This document shows positions 36,018 through 43,567 of a stretch of DNA of 64,000 nt, piece after piece. Each line of letters opens with the position of its first letter. Positions within the stretch are counted from its first letter, which is position 1. Source of the stretch: Hoeflea sp. 108 (GTDB lineage Bacteria; Pseudomonadota; Alphaproteobacteria; Rhizobiales; Rhizobiaceae); NCBI RefSeq assembly GCF_000372965.1, contig NZ_KB890024.1:4800304-4864303 (forward strand), given 5' to 3'. The notes under the pieces are model-generated. The model was not told the DNA's origin. It saw only the letters and a list, made by a program, of their open reading frames with translations, and did not search any database. Made by a program: the position numbers and the translations under genes.

Positions 36018-37136
36018 ATGCTGAACGTCACCGAACCGCGCCAGGCCAAGCTTTCCGGCGCCACCACCCTCGAAATCACCGACATCACCGCAGACGCCGC
36101 CCGTATCCCCGGCTTCGACGCCCACGAGCAGGTCTGGCTCGGCCGCGACGCCGTGCGCGGCCTGACCGCCATCGTGTCCATCCACACGACAGTGCTCGGA
36201 CCGGCGCTCGGCGGCACTCGCATCTGGCCGCATGTCAGCTTCGAGGCTGGCGTCACGGACGCGCTGCGCCTGTCGCGCGGCATGACCTTCAAGTCGGCCA
36301 TCGCCGGCCTGCCGCTCGGCGGCGGCAAGGCGGTCATCATCGCCGATCCGAAGACCGACAAGACGCCTGCCATGCTCGAGGCCTATGCCGAGATGCTGGT
36401 GGCACTCGAGGGCCAGTATGTCACGGCCGAAGACGTGGGCATGACGCTCGCCGACGCCGATTTCCTCGCCGAGCGTGCACCCAATGTCAGCGGCACCACC
36501 AAGGGCGGCAGCGGCAACCCCTCACCGTTTACGGCCAAAGGCGCCTTCCTCGGCCTCAAGGCGGCACTACGCCACCGCACCGGCAGCGACGAACTCAAAG
36601 GCATCCGCGTCGCCGTCCAGGGCCTCGGTTCGGTCGGCTGGTCGCTGTGTGAGAAGCTTCATGCCGAAGGTGCCGTGCTGACCGTCTGCGACCTAGATGC
36701 CACGCGCACCGCCCGCGCCGCCGAAAAGTTCGGCGCGACGGTTGTCGAGGGCAACGCGATCGTTGCCGCCGATGTCGACATCTTTGCGCCCTGCGCACTC
36801 GGCGGCATGCTTTCGGCTGAGACCATCCCGCTGCTCAAGGCCCGGATCGTCGCCGGTGCCGCCAACAACCAGCTGGCGACGGCGGAAGACGGCAAACGCC
36901 TGGTCGAGCGCGGCATCCTCTATGCCCCCGACTATGTCATCAACGCCGGCGGCGTCATCAATGTCGCAGCCGAAATGACCGAAGGCGGCTATCATGTCGA
37001 GGCAGTCATGCCGCGCGTCGAACAAATCGCCGACACGCTGACCAGGATTTTCCAGCGCGCCGAACGCGAAGGCCGCACCACCGACGCTGTCGCCGAAGCC
37101 ATGGCCCGCGAGATCGTCGAGGCTGCACGGACGTAA
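36018..37136 (+). CDS. Glu/Leu/Phe/Val dehydrogenase (leucine dehydrogenase-like)
   Basis: A 372-residue NAD-dependent amino acid dehydrogenase. The catalytic lysines lie in GMTFKSAIAGLPLGGGKAVI. VTAEDVGMTLAD and TTKGGSGNPSPFTAKGAFLGL are typical of leucine and phenylalanine dehydrogenases. The Rossmann motif is VAVQGLGSVGWSLCEKL. It would oxidatively deaminate branched-chain amino acids. The start at 36018 has GGGAGGA upstream and is preferred over an 85-codon extension of non-family sequence. Confidence 0.92.
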   Translation: MLNVTEPRQAKLSGATTLEITDITADAARIPGFDAHEQVWLGRDAVRGLTAIVSIHTTVLGPALGGTRIWPHVSFEAGVTDALRLSRGMTFKSAIAGLPLGGGKAVIIADPKTDKTPAMLEAYAEMLVALEGQYVTAEDVGMTLADADFLAERAPNVSGTTKGGSGNPSPFTAKGAFLGLKAALRHRTGSDELKGIRVAVQGLGSVGWSLCEKLHAEGAVLTVCDLDATRTARAAEKFGATVVEGNAIVAADVDIFAPCALGGMLSAETIPLLKARIVAGAANNQLATAEDGKRLVERGILYAPDYVINAGGVINVAAEMTEGGYHVEAVMPRVEQIADTLTRIFQRAEREGRTTDAVAEAMAREIVEAART

Positions 37137-37149
37137 GACAGCTCAGCTT

Positions 37150-37203
37150 CCTTCTCCCCGCCCGCGGGGAGAAGGTGCCGGCGGGCGGATCAAGGGGCAG
37201 CAT
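37150..37203. repeat. Palindromic intergenic repeat (RIME-like)
   Basis: A perfect 12-bp inverted repeat (CCTTCTCCCCGC/GCGGGGAGAAGG) is followed by GTGCCGGCGGGCGGATCAAG and GGGCAGC. This is the usual form of the dispersed rhizobial intergenic mosaic palindromes. It starts 13 bp after the dehydrogenase gene stop and may help end transcription. Confidence 0.65.
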
Positions 37204-37238
37204 AGCCTCGCCAGTATCAGGCCACTATGCGCGGCAGA

Positions 37239-38092
37239 TCAGTTCGATGGGGCAAGCCTGTGGCTCCATTCCCGCCAAAAATCATCGAGAAGTCGTTCGC
37301 TGCCCGGACGGCGCGCCTCAGCCCCATCTCGCCATATCTGCGCACGCGGATACTCCGCAGCCAGGAAAGCCCGTATAGGCGCTGGTATTTCCCCTTCGCC
37401 AAGTTCGCGGGTTTCGGCCTTGCGTGCCATCAATTCATCAATGGCCCCAACGACGGCAGGTTCAAGAGTCACGCCTGCGCAGAGGGTTGGGAAGTTCATC
37501 GGTGCGATTGCCGAGTTCGGATTCTCGTCCAGCCATTTCAGGGCCATCAAGGGGCGCAAGGCATAGAAAAGCTTCTTGAGCGGCACCCGCTCCGGTGTTG
37601 CCAGGAAACGTTCGAGGTGATTGGCCGCCAGGTGGTAATAGTGTCGCCCTGTCAACGCACGGTCGGCGACCTGGTCCGCAAGCTTGGCGAACGCCTCGCG
37701 AAACGTTGTGTCGCATTGGTAGGTCAAGGGGGACGTCAGCCACTCGACCACAACCACATTGCCCTTGAGCAACAGCTTCAGGGCCTTGGAAAGCTCCCAG
37801 CCGTTGACGTCAAGGATCGAAGTCAACGGCATTTCGATGACATCGCGCTCGGGGAACAGCGTGAAAGTCTCGCTGGCCGCCCTGACAAACACAAATCGGC
37901 AATCATAGTCGCTATCGGGCGATGGCCCCCCCAAGCCCGGCTGCCGCTCTCGACTGCCAGGGGAATCGACACATGGTGACGACGTGCGACATCCGCCAGG
38001 CGGCTGTCGATCTCGGCCACAATTGCCGGATCCATCGATGCTGGAAAATGCCGATCGATCAAATCTGCCACCCCTCGCGTGCCAACCACCAC
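37239..38092 (-). pseudogene. Nucleotidyltransferase (COG3541-like), frameshifted at a poly-G run
   Basis: Two overlapping frames together make one predicted nucleotidyltransferase. The upstream frame (from a GTG at 38092 or ATG at 38035) encodes MDPAIVAEIDSRLADVARRH and ends its homology at VESGSRAWG. The downstream frame begins PSPDSDYDCRFVFV, the other half of the catalytic GSRAWGxPSPDSDYD motif, and continues about 220 residues. The switch falls in a run of seven G (37926-37932). Eight G would restore a full protein. This is a true frameshift, a sequencing error or slippage; the sequence alone cannot decide. Confidence 0.8.
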
Positions 38093-38171
38093 GGAGCGCT
38101 ATAGCAGATACGAAGGAACAAGGTCGACCAACCGGTCAGCGGCGCGGACCCGGCTGTCGTTCGCCGAGCGC

Positions 38172-38816
38172 TTATCCGCCGACAGCGTCGAGCCGCGCCT
38201 TCAGCGCCGCCACTTCTCCTTCCAGAAGGCGAACGCGTTCCTCAAGCTCCGACACGGCGGGTGAGGCCGTGCTCGGTGCTCGGCTGGCAACAGTGGCGAC
38301 GGCGGCAACGTCGACATCGCCTGACAACAGATGTGCAAAGCGATCCTCGCGCTGGCCGGGGGCGCGGCCGATCTCCTTGACCAGCGCCGGCCGGCGGCCG
38401 ATCAGCATGTCGAGTTCGCCGCGCACAGCGTCGGCATCGGCGAAGTTCGCCATGCGCTCGGTGCGGGCGAGCAACTCGTAGACGGTCTGCGGTCCGCGCA
38501 GCAGAAGCATGCCGACCACAGCACTCTGGTTGCGTGTCAGCGAGAACTTCTGGGCCATCTGATGTTCGTAGCGCTCGACCCGCGAGGCAAACTGCTGCTT
38601 CGCCAGTCCCTTCGCCTGCAACGAAGCGAGCGCCCTGGTGATGTCGACCATTTCCAGGGCCATGACCGGCTCGCGCGACGTCTTCTGGTTGGCGGCAGAC
38701 ACCAGCGCATTCGAAGTCATCGGGTAGACGTCGGGCGTCAGTTCCTTCTTCTCGATCAGGCAGCCGAGCACGCGTGCTTCGACCGCAGTGAGATTGGGAA
38801 GGTCCGTGTCCGTCAT
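38172..38816 (-). CDS. YceH family protein (DUF480)
   Basis: A 214-residue protein starting MTDTDLPNLTAVEARVLGCLIEKK. It has the two winged-helix units of YceH: LTPDVYPMTSNALVSAANQKTSREP, and LSLTR-like QKFSLTRNQSAVVGMLLLRGPQT. A C-terminal coiled coil (SELEERVRLLEGEVAALKARL) follows. The function is unknown; the fold suggests nucleic-acid or protein contact. It lies downstream of sdhB on the same strand. Confidence 0.88.
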   Translation of the reverse strand: MTDTDLPNLTAVEARVLGCLIEKKELTPDVYPMTSNALVSAANQKTSREPVMALEMVDITRALASLQAKGLAKQQFASRVERYEHQMAQKFSLTRNQSAVVGMLLLRGPQTVYELLARTERMANFADADAVRGELDMLIGRRPALVKEIGRAPGQREDRFAHLLSGDVDVAAVATVASRAPSTASPAVSELEERVRLLEGEVAALKARLDAVGG

Positions 38817-38832
38817 ATCAGCCGCTATAGCC

Positions 38833-38877
38833 TCACTTCAGGCGTTCAACCATCATCTGCTTGATCTCGGCTGCCGC
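38833..38877 (-). pseudogene. Diverged remnant of an sdhB 3' end
   Basis: Read on the minus strand this 45-bp stretch encodes AAEIKQMMVERLK and a stop. The true SdhB end 80 bp upstream reads AIAEIKKMMVERRV and a stop. Most differences are at third codon positions, as expected from a diverged coding copy. It has no start codon of its own. Confidence 0.5.
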
Positions 38878-38914
38878 GACACCACAGGCGCGCAGCCGAC
38901 AATCGATCGCCGAA

Positions 38915-39694
38915 CTAAACGCGCCGCTCGACCATCATCTTCTTGATTTCGGCGATCGCCTTGGCCGGGTTCAGACCCTTCGGGCAGGTCTGGGCGCAGT
39001 TCATGATCGTGTGGCAACGATAGAGCCGGAACGGATCCTCGAGATTGTCGAGGCGCTCGCCCTTGGCTTCGTCTCTGGAGTCGATCAGCCAGCGATAGGC
39101 CTGCAGCAGCACGGCCGGGCCGAGATAGCGGTCGCCGTTCCACCAGTAGCTCGGGCACGAGGTCGAGCAGCAGGCGCAGAGGATGCACTCGTAGAGGCCG
39201 TCGAGTTTCTGGCGATCCTCATGGCTCTGCAGCCATTCCTTAGCCGGCTCGGGCGAAACCGTCTTCAGCCACGGCTCGATCGAGCGGTGCTGGGCGTAGA
39301 AATTGGTGAGGTCGGGCACCAGGTCCTTGACGACGGGCATGTGCGGCAGCGGATAGATCTTCACCGCGCCGGAAATGTCGTCGCAGCCCTTGGTGCAGGC
39401 CAGCGTGTTCGAACCGTCGATGTTCATCGCGCAGGAGCCGCAGATGCCTTCTCGGCACGAGCGGCGCAGCGTCAGCGTCGGGTCGATCTTGTTCTTGATG
39501 TAGAGCAGCGCATCCAGAACCATCGGGCCGCAATCGTCGACATCGACGAAATAAGTGTCGATACTCGGGTTCTCGCCATCGTCGGGGTTCCAGCGATAGA
39601 TCCGGTATTCGCGCAGATTGGTCGCGCCCTCCGGCTTGGGCCAGGTCTTGCCCGGCTTCACCTGCGAGTTCTTGGGGAGTGTCAGTTCGACCAC
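38915..39694 (-). CDS. sdhB: Succinate dehydrogenase iron-sulfur subunit
   Basis: A 259-residue subunit of complex II carrying the electron path from FAD to quinone. The 2Fe-2S ligands are in CREGICGSC with a later Cys. The 4Fe-4S ligands are in CILCACCSTSCP, and the 3Fe-4S ligands in CHTIMNCAQTCPKGLNP. The start is a GTG at 39694 (VVELTLPKNSQ) with GAGGAA upstream; longer frames lack family similarity. It is the last gene of the sdhCDA-DUF3052-sdhB operon. Confidence 0.95.
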   Translation of the reverse strand: MVELTLPKNSQVKPGKTWPKPEGATNLREYRIYRWNPDDGENPSIDTYFVDVDDCGPMVLDALLYIKNKIDPTLTLRRSCREGICGSCAMNIDGSNTLACTKGCDDISGAVKIYPLPHMPVVKDLVPDLTNFYAQHRSIEPWLKTVSPEPAKEWLQSHEDRQKLDGLYECILCACCSTSCPSYWWNGDRYLGPAVLLQAYRWLIDSRDEAKGERLDNLEDPFRLYRCHTIMNCAQTCPKGLNPAKAIAEIKKMMVERRV

Positions 39695-39704
39695 GATCGG
39701 TTCC

Positions 39705-40148
39705 TCACATCTTGGCGCGCAATTCCTTGCGGATGACGAGCTTGAGCCCGCTCCACACGGCGTCCACGGCACAGACTTTTACGTCCACAAGCCCCTTGGG
39801 CAGCACCACCTCGCGGATGACGTCTTCCGTCACGTCGGTCGCGATCTTCGCTGCCTTTTTGGGCCAGGAGATCCAGACCGCGCCGTCGGGCGCGATCATC
39901 TTCTTGAATGTCTCGGCGCTGTCGTCGAGGTCGGCACGCCGCCTGGTGAAGGCATGGACCACGTCATGCCCGCCTCCGGCTTCAGCAAGACCTGACCAGC
40001 CCGTCAGCTTCTTCGCCGCAAAGTCGCGCGACGAAGCCAGTTCGCCGAGTTCGTCCGGCAGGTCGACAAACACCACGCTCTGCCCGTCCTTGAGGCCGAG
40101 CTTGGCCGCAAGCGGCGTTGGTGAATATCCTGCCGCCGGCAGCGCCAT
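39705..40148 (-). CDS. DUF3052 family protein within the sdh operon
   Basis: A 147-residue protein starting MALPAAGYSPTPLAAKLGLKDG. The DUF3052 core is visible as VVFVDLPDEL, DGAVWISWPKKAAK and VTEDVIREVVLPKGLVDVKV. Function is unknown. It lies 3 bp after sdhA and 10 bp before the sdhB start, so it is surely co-transcribed with complex II. A link to succinate dehydrogenase assembly or regulation is only positional inference. Confidence 0.85.
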   Translation of the reverse strand: MALPAAGYSPTPLAAKLGLKDGQSVVFVDLPDELGELASSRDFAAKKLTGWSGLAEAGGGHDVVHAFTRRRADLDDSAETFKKMIAPDGAVWISWPKKAAKIATDVTEDVIREVVLPKGLVDVKVCAVDAVWSGLKLVIRKELRAKM

Positions 40149-40151
40149 GGC

Positions 40152-41981
40152 TCAGTACACGCGCGCCTTCGGCGCGATCTTGGCGAGGCTGATGCCCCCG
40201 TCTTCTTCCTTGAGCAGCGGCTCGGTGTGCACGGGACGGTAGGTGAGCGTCACCTTGCCGTCCTCCGCGACATTGGCCAGCGTGTGCACACGCCAGTTGG
40301 CGTCGTCACGCGAGGAGAAGTCCTCGCGGGCATGCGCACCGCGGCTTTCCTTGCGGGCTTCGGCGCCATAGACGGTGGCGATGGCGTTGGCCATCAGGTT
40401 CTCGAGTTCCAGCGTCTCCACCAGGTCCGAGTTCCAGATCAGCGAACGATCGAAGACCTTGACATCCTTGAGCTCGCCCCAGATCTCGGAGATGCGCTTG
40501 CAGCCCTGCTCGAGCGATTCCTGCGTGCGGAACACGGCAGCGTCTTCCTGCATGGCCTTCTGCATCTTCTCGCGCAGCACCGCCGTCGGCGTCGAGCCAT
40601 TGGCGTTCCGCAGGCGGTCGAAGCGCGCCATGATTTTTTCGACGCAAGCCTCGTTCGGCGAAGGAATCGGCGCATCGCGGTCGATGACCTCGCCCGCGCG
40701 GATGGCGGCAGCACGGCCGAACACCACGAGATCGATCAGCGAGTTCGAGCCAAGACGATTGGCTCCGTGCACCGAGGCACAGCCGGCCTCGCCGACGGCC
40801 ATCAGGCCGGGCGACACGCGGTCCGGATTGTCCTTGGTCGGATTGAGCACCTCGCCCCAGAAATTGGTCGGGATGCCGCCCATGTTGTAGTGGACCGTCG
40901 GCAGCACCGGGATCGGTTCGCGGGTCACGTCGACGCCGGCGAAGATCTTGGCCGATTCCGAGATGCCAGGAAGCCTTTCATGCAGGACCGCCGGATCGAG
41001 GTGGTCCAGATGCAGGAAGATGTGGTCCTTGTTCTTGCCGACGCCGCGGCCATCGCGGATTTCCAGCGTCATGCAGCGCGAAACCACGTCGCGCGACGCA
41101 AGGTCCTTGGCCGATGGTGCATAGCGCTCCATGAAGCGCTCGCCTTCGGAATTGACCAGATAGCCGCCTTCACCGCGGGCACCCTCGGTGATCAGGCAGC
41201 CCGAGCCGTAGATGCCGGTCGGGTGGAACTGCACGAACTCCATGTCCTGCAGCGGCAGGCCGGCGCGTGCGGCCATGCCACCGCCGTCACCGGTGCAGGT
41301 GTGCGCCGACGTTGCCGAGAAGTAGGCGCGACCGTAGCCGCCGGTGGCCAGCACGACCATCTTGGCCGAAAAGCGATGGATGGTGCCGTCATCGAGATTC
41401 CAGGCCACGACGCCGGTGCAGGTGCCATCCGGCTCCATGATCAGGTCGAGGGCGAAATACTCGATGAAGAACTGAGCATTGTTCTTCAGCGACTGGCCAT
41501 AGAGCGTGTGCAGGATGGCGTGGCCGGTGCGGTCGGCGGCAGCGCAGGTGCGCTGCACGGGCGGACCGTCGCCATAGTTCATCATGTGGCCGCCGAACGG
41601 CCGCTGGTAGATCTTGCCGTCTTCGGTGCGCGAGAACGGCACGCCGTAGTGCTCAAGCTCGTAGACCGCAGCAGGCGCTTCGCGCGCCAGATATTCCATG
41701 GCGTCGACGTCGCCGAGCCAGTCCGAGCCCTTGACGGTGTCGTAGAGGTGCCACTGCCAGGAATCGGGACCCATGTTCTGCAGCGAGGCGGCGATGCCGC
41801 CCTGTGCCGCGACCGTGTGCGAACGGGTCGGGAAAACCTTGGTGATACAGGCCGTCTTCAGACCCTGCTCGGCCATGCCGAGCGTGGCCCGCAGGCCGGC
41901 GCCACCGGCGCCGACAACGACGACGTCGAACTTGTGGTCGACGAATGTGTAGGCGGATGCTCCGCTGGACTTGCTGGCCAC
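40152..41981 (-). CDS. sdhA: Succinate dehydrogenase flavoprotein subunit
   Basis: A 609-residue subunit that oxidises succinate to fumarate. The N-terminal Rossmann motif is DVVVVGAGGAGLRATLG. The covalent-FAD His is in TRSHTVAAQGGI. RPFGGHMMNYGDG, LPTVHYNMGGIPTN and GANRLGSNSLIDLVVFGR are standard. A GTG start at 41981 is used because GGAGG lies eight bases upstream; a TTG seven codons earlier is less likely. It follows sdhD by 4 bp. Confidence 0.96.
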   Translation of the reverse strand: MASKSSGASAYTFVDHKFDVVVVGAGGAGLRATLGMAEQGLKTACITKVFPTRSHTVAAQGGIAASLQNMGPDSWQWHLYDTVKGSDWLGDVDAMEYLAREAPAAVYELEHYGVPFSRTEDGKIYQRPFGGHMMNYGDGPPVQRTCAAADRTGHAILHTLYGQSLKNNAQFFIEYFALDLIMEPDGTCTGVVAWNLDDGTIHRFSAKMVVLATGGYGRAYFSATSAHTCTGDGGGMAARAGLPLQDMEFVQFHPTGIYGSGCLITEGARGEGGYLVNSEGERFMERYAPSAKDLASRDVVSRCMTLEIRDGRGVGKNKDHIFLHLDHLDPAVLHERLPGISESAKIFAGVDVTREPIPVLPTVHYNMGGIPTNFWGEVLNPTKDNPDRVSPGLMAVGEAGCASVHGANRLGSNSLIDLVVFGRAAAIRAGEVIDRDAPIPSPNEACVEKIMARFDRLRNANGSTPTAVLREKMQKAMQEDAAVFRTQESLEQGCKRISEIWGELKDVKVFDRSLIWNSDLVETLELENLMANAIATVYGAEARKESRGAHAREDFSSRDDANWRVHTLANVAEDGKVTLTYRPVHTEPLLKEEDGGISLAKIAPKARVY

Positions 41982-41985
41982 CGTA

Positions 41986-42381
41986 TCAGCCTCCGAATGC
42001 AATCTTGAGCAGGGCGAACAACGAGGCCGCGCCGACTACAATGGTAAAGAAGGTGTTCAGCATGAGGAGGACGAGCTTGCCGCCCTCGCCATGCACGTAA
42101 TCCTCGATGACGATCTGCATGCCGAGCCGCATGTGGTAGAGGCCCGAGATCAGCATCAGCGCCATCACCAGCGCCACGAACGGGTTGGCCAGCGAAGCGC
42201 GCACGGCATCGTAATCGGCGCCATTGAGGGCAATCAGCAGGCCGACGAAGAACAGCATCAGCGGAATGTTGGCGACCGCGGTCAGGCGCTGGCGCCAGAA
42301 ATGCATGGTGCCTTCGCGGGCGGAACCCAGGCCGCGCACCTTGCCCAATGGCGTGCGCATATCGTTGCTCGAGCCGCTCAT
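41986..42381 (-). CDS. sdhD: Succinate dehydrogenase membrane anchor subunit
   Basis: A 131-residue anchor with three membrane helices. Before the first helix it has SAREGTMHFWRQRLTAVANIPL. The haem/quinone-site segment SGLYHMRLGMQIVIEDYVH in helix 2 provides the conserved His and Asp-Tyr. With SdhC it binds haem b and ubiquinone. The gene starts 1 bp after the sdhC stop codon. Confidence 0.93.
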   Translation of the reverse strand: MSGSSNDMRTPLGKVRGLGSAREGTMHFWRQRLTAVANIPLMLFFVGLLIALNGADYDAVRASLANPFVALVMALMLISGLYHMRLGMQIVIEDYVHGEGGKLVLLMLNTFFTIVVGAASLFALLKIAFGG

Positions 42382-42382
42382 C

Positions 42383-42793
42383 TTATGCTCCCCGCAGCAT
42401 GTAGCCGACGATCCAGACGAGCAGCGTCAGCACGACAGAACCGAACACCGTCGCCCAGGCGATCTTCGAAGCCGTGTGCTTCTCGAGGCCGACGCCGGTG
42501 TCCCAGATCAGGTGCCTGACGCCGCCAAGCAGGTGCTGCATCAGCGCCCAGGTGTAGCCGAACAGCACGAGCTGGCCGATCCAGCTGCCGAACACCCAAC
42601 TGACGAAATCGAAGTATTCCCTGGACGTCGCCGCAGCGATCAGCCACCAGGCAACCAGCAGCGTGCCGAAATACAGCGCGCAACCGGTAATGCGGTGAAC
42701 GATCGACGTCGTCATGGTGACAGTCGGCCGATAGATTCCGAGATGCGGCGAAAGCGGCCGCGCTCGCGATTGGGTTGCTTGTGATTTGCTCAT
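42383..42793 (-). CDS. sdhC: Succinate dehydrogenase cytochrome b556 subunit
   Basis: A 136-residue membrane subunit, first gene of the sdh operon. The conserved RPLSPHLGIYR precedes helix 1. SIVHRITGCALYFG provides the quinone-site Ser/Arg region, and QHLLGGVRHLIWD supplies the haem-ligand His. The start MSKSQATQSRARPLSPHL is used; a longer in-frame extension is Arg-rich and not part of the family. Confidence 0.94.
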   Translation of the reverse strand: MSKSQATQSRARPLSPHLGIYRPTVTMTTSIVHRITGCALYFGTLLVAWWLIAAATSREYFDFVSWVFGSWIGQLVLFGYTWALMQHLLGGVRHLIWDTGVGLEKHTASKIAWATVFGSVVLTLLVWIVGYMLRGA

Positions 42794-42869
42794 GGCTCCC
42801 CCGGGTCTGCGTCCGAGCGTGGCTTGAATACGGCGTCGTCGCACAGTTTTGCGACGTCGAACTGCGGGC

Positions 42870-42898
42870 TTTCTAATGCGCTTTTTGCACCGCGTCAA
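42870..42898 (-). promoter_or_regulatory. Candidate sigma-70 promoter of the sdh operon
   Basis: On the minus strand TTGACG, a 17-bp spacer and TAGAAA form a reasonable housekeeping promoter. Transcription would start near 42862, about 70 bp before sdhC. The rest of the 401-bp gap (42794-43194) holds no gene. Confidence 0.45.
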
Positions 42899-43129
42899 AG
42901 TCGGAAAACCGTTCTGGCGCACCTATTTAGTCACATCGCGGCTTCAATCGATTGAAGAGACGCGAGCACCACCCGCGTGGGTAGCCGTTGCGCATCCATT
43001 CGCTCCATCTCGTTGGGATTACGGCAACTTTCGCGTCGGCCCCGCCCACCCGCCAGCCGAGTCGCAGCCCGCCCTAAGGAGAAAATTAACCATGCCTATT
43101 AATCTTTTGCACCCGACCCTTAACAACGG

Positions 43130-43144
43130 TTAAGAAAGGATTAA
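43130..43144 (+). promoter_or_regulatory. Candidate CtrA box upstream of the secreted-protein gene
   Basis: TTAAGAAAGGATTAA is a perfect TTAA-N7-TTAA match, 50 bp upstream of the start at 43195. A second TTAA pair with a 6-bp spacer (43120-43133) overlaps it, and two further TTAA-like elements lie at 43086-43102. Confidence 0.5.
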
Positions 43145-43194
43145 GCTGCACCGCAGCATCCGGTTTCGTTTAGCCGGCCAGCATGGAGAGCACG

Positions 43195-43554
43195 ATGCGT
43201 CCTGTATTGGCATTTCTGGCGACCACGCCGCTGGCGTTTGCGGCAGCACTGGCCATATCTTCGCCGGCTCTGTCGGGCGGCTGGTCGCAGGATCGTGTCT
43301 ATGCCGATTCTTTCGGAAATCTCGTGGTCGAAGGTGCTGCCGGCTACAAGCGCATCGTCGTCGGCCAGGGCCATTCGGCCCGCAAGCTCGCCGCCTACAC
43401 CGGCGCCACCGGCCCCAAGGTGATCTATCTCGACCAGCAGGGCGACCAGGCCGGACGCCATTGCTACAGCCCGCCGATGCTGCTCAAGGGCCGCAGTTAC
43501 ATGTATGGCTTCTCCGAGGGCGAGATCCCCCAGCCCTTCCTGCGCTGCTACTGA
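43195..43554 (+). CDS. Hypothetical secreted protein, 119 aa
   Basis: A 119-residue protein. A Sec signal peptide (MRPVLAFLATTPLAFAAALA ... SPALSGG) is followed by a small domain rich in Gly and Tyr with two Cys (RHCYSPP and the penultimate Cys in RCY), which could form a disulfide. GGAG lies eight bases before this ATG; another ATG is four codons upstream. I do not recognise the family. A perfect CtrA-type box lies just upstream, suggesting cell-cycle control. Confidence 0.78.
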   Translation: MRPVLAFLATTPLAFAAALAISSPALSGGWSQDRVYADSFGNLVVEGAAGYKRIVVGQGHSARKLAAYTGATGPKVIYLDQQGDQAGRHCYSPPMLLKGRSYMYGFSEGEIPQPFLRCY

Positions 43555-43567
43555 CGCCTGATCGGGC

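Noticed and set aside
43092..43133. A 13-codon peptide (MPINLLHPTLNNG) as a leader peptide
   Set aside because: The spacing from AAGGAG is too long, it has no biased amino acid run, and it overlaps the CtrA-type boxes.
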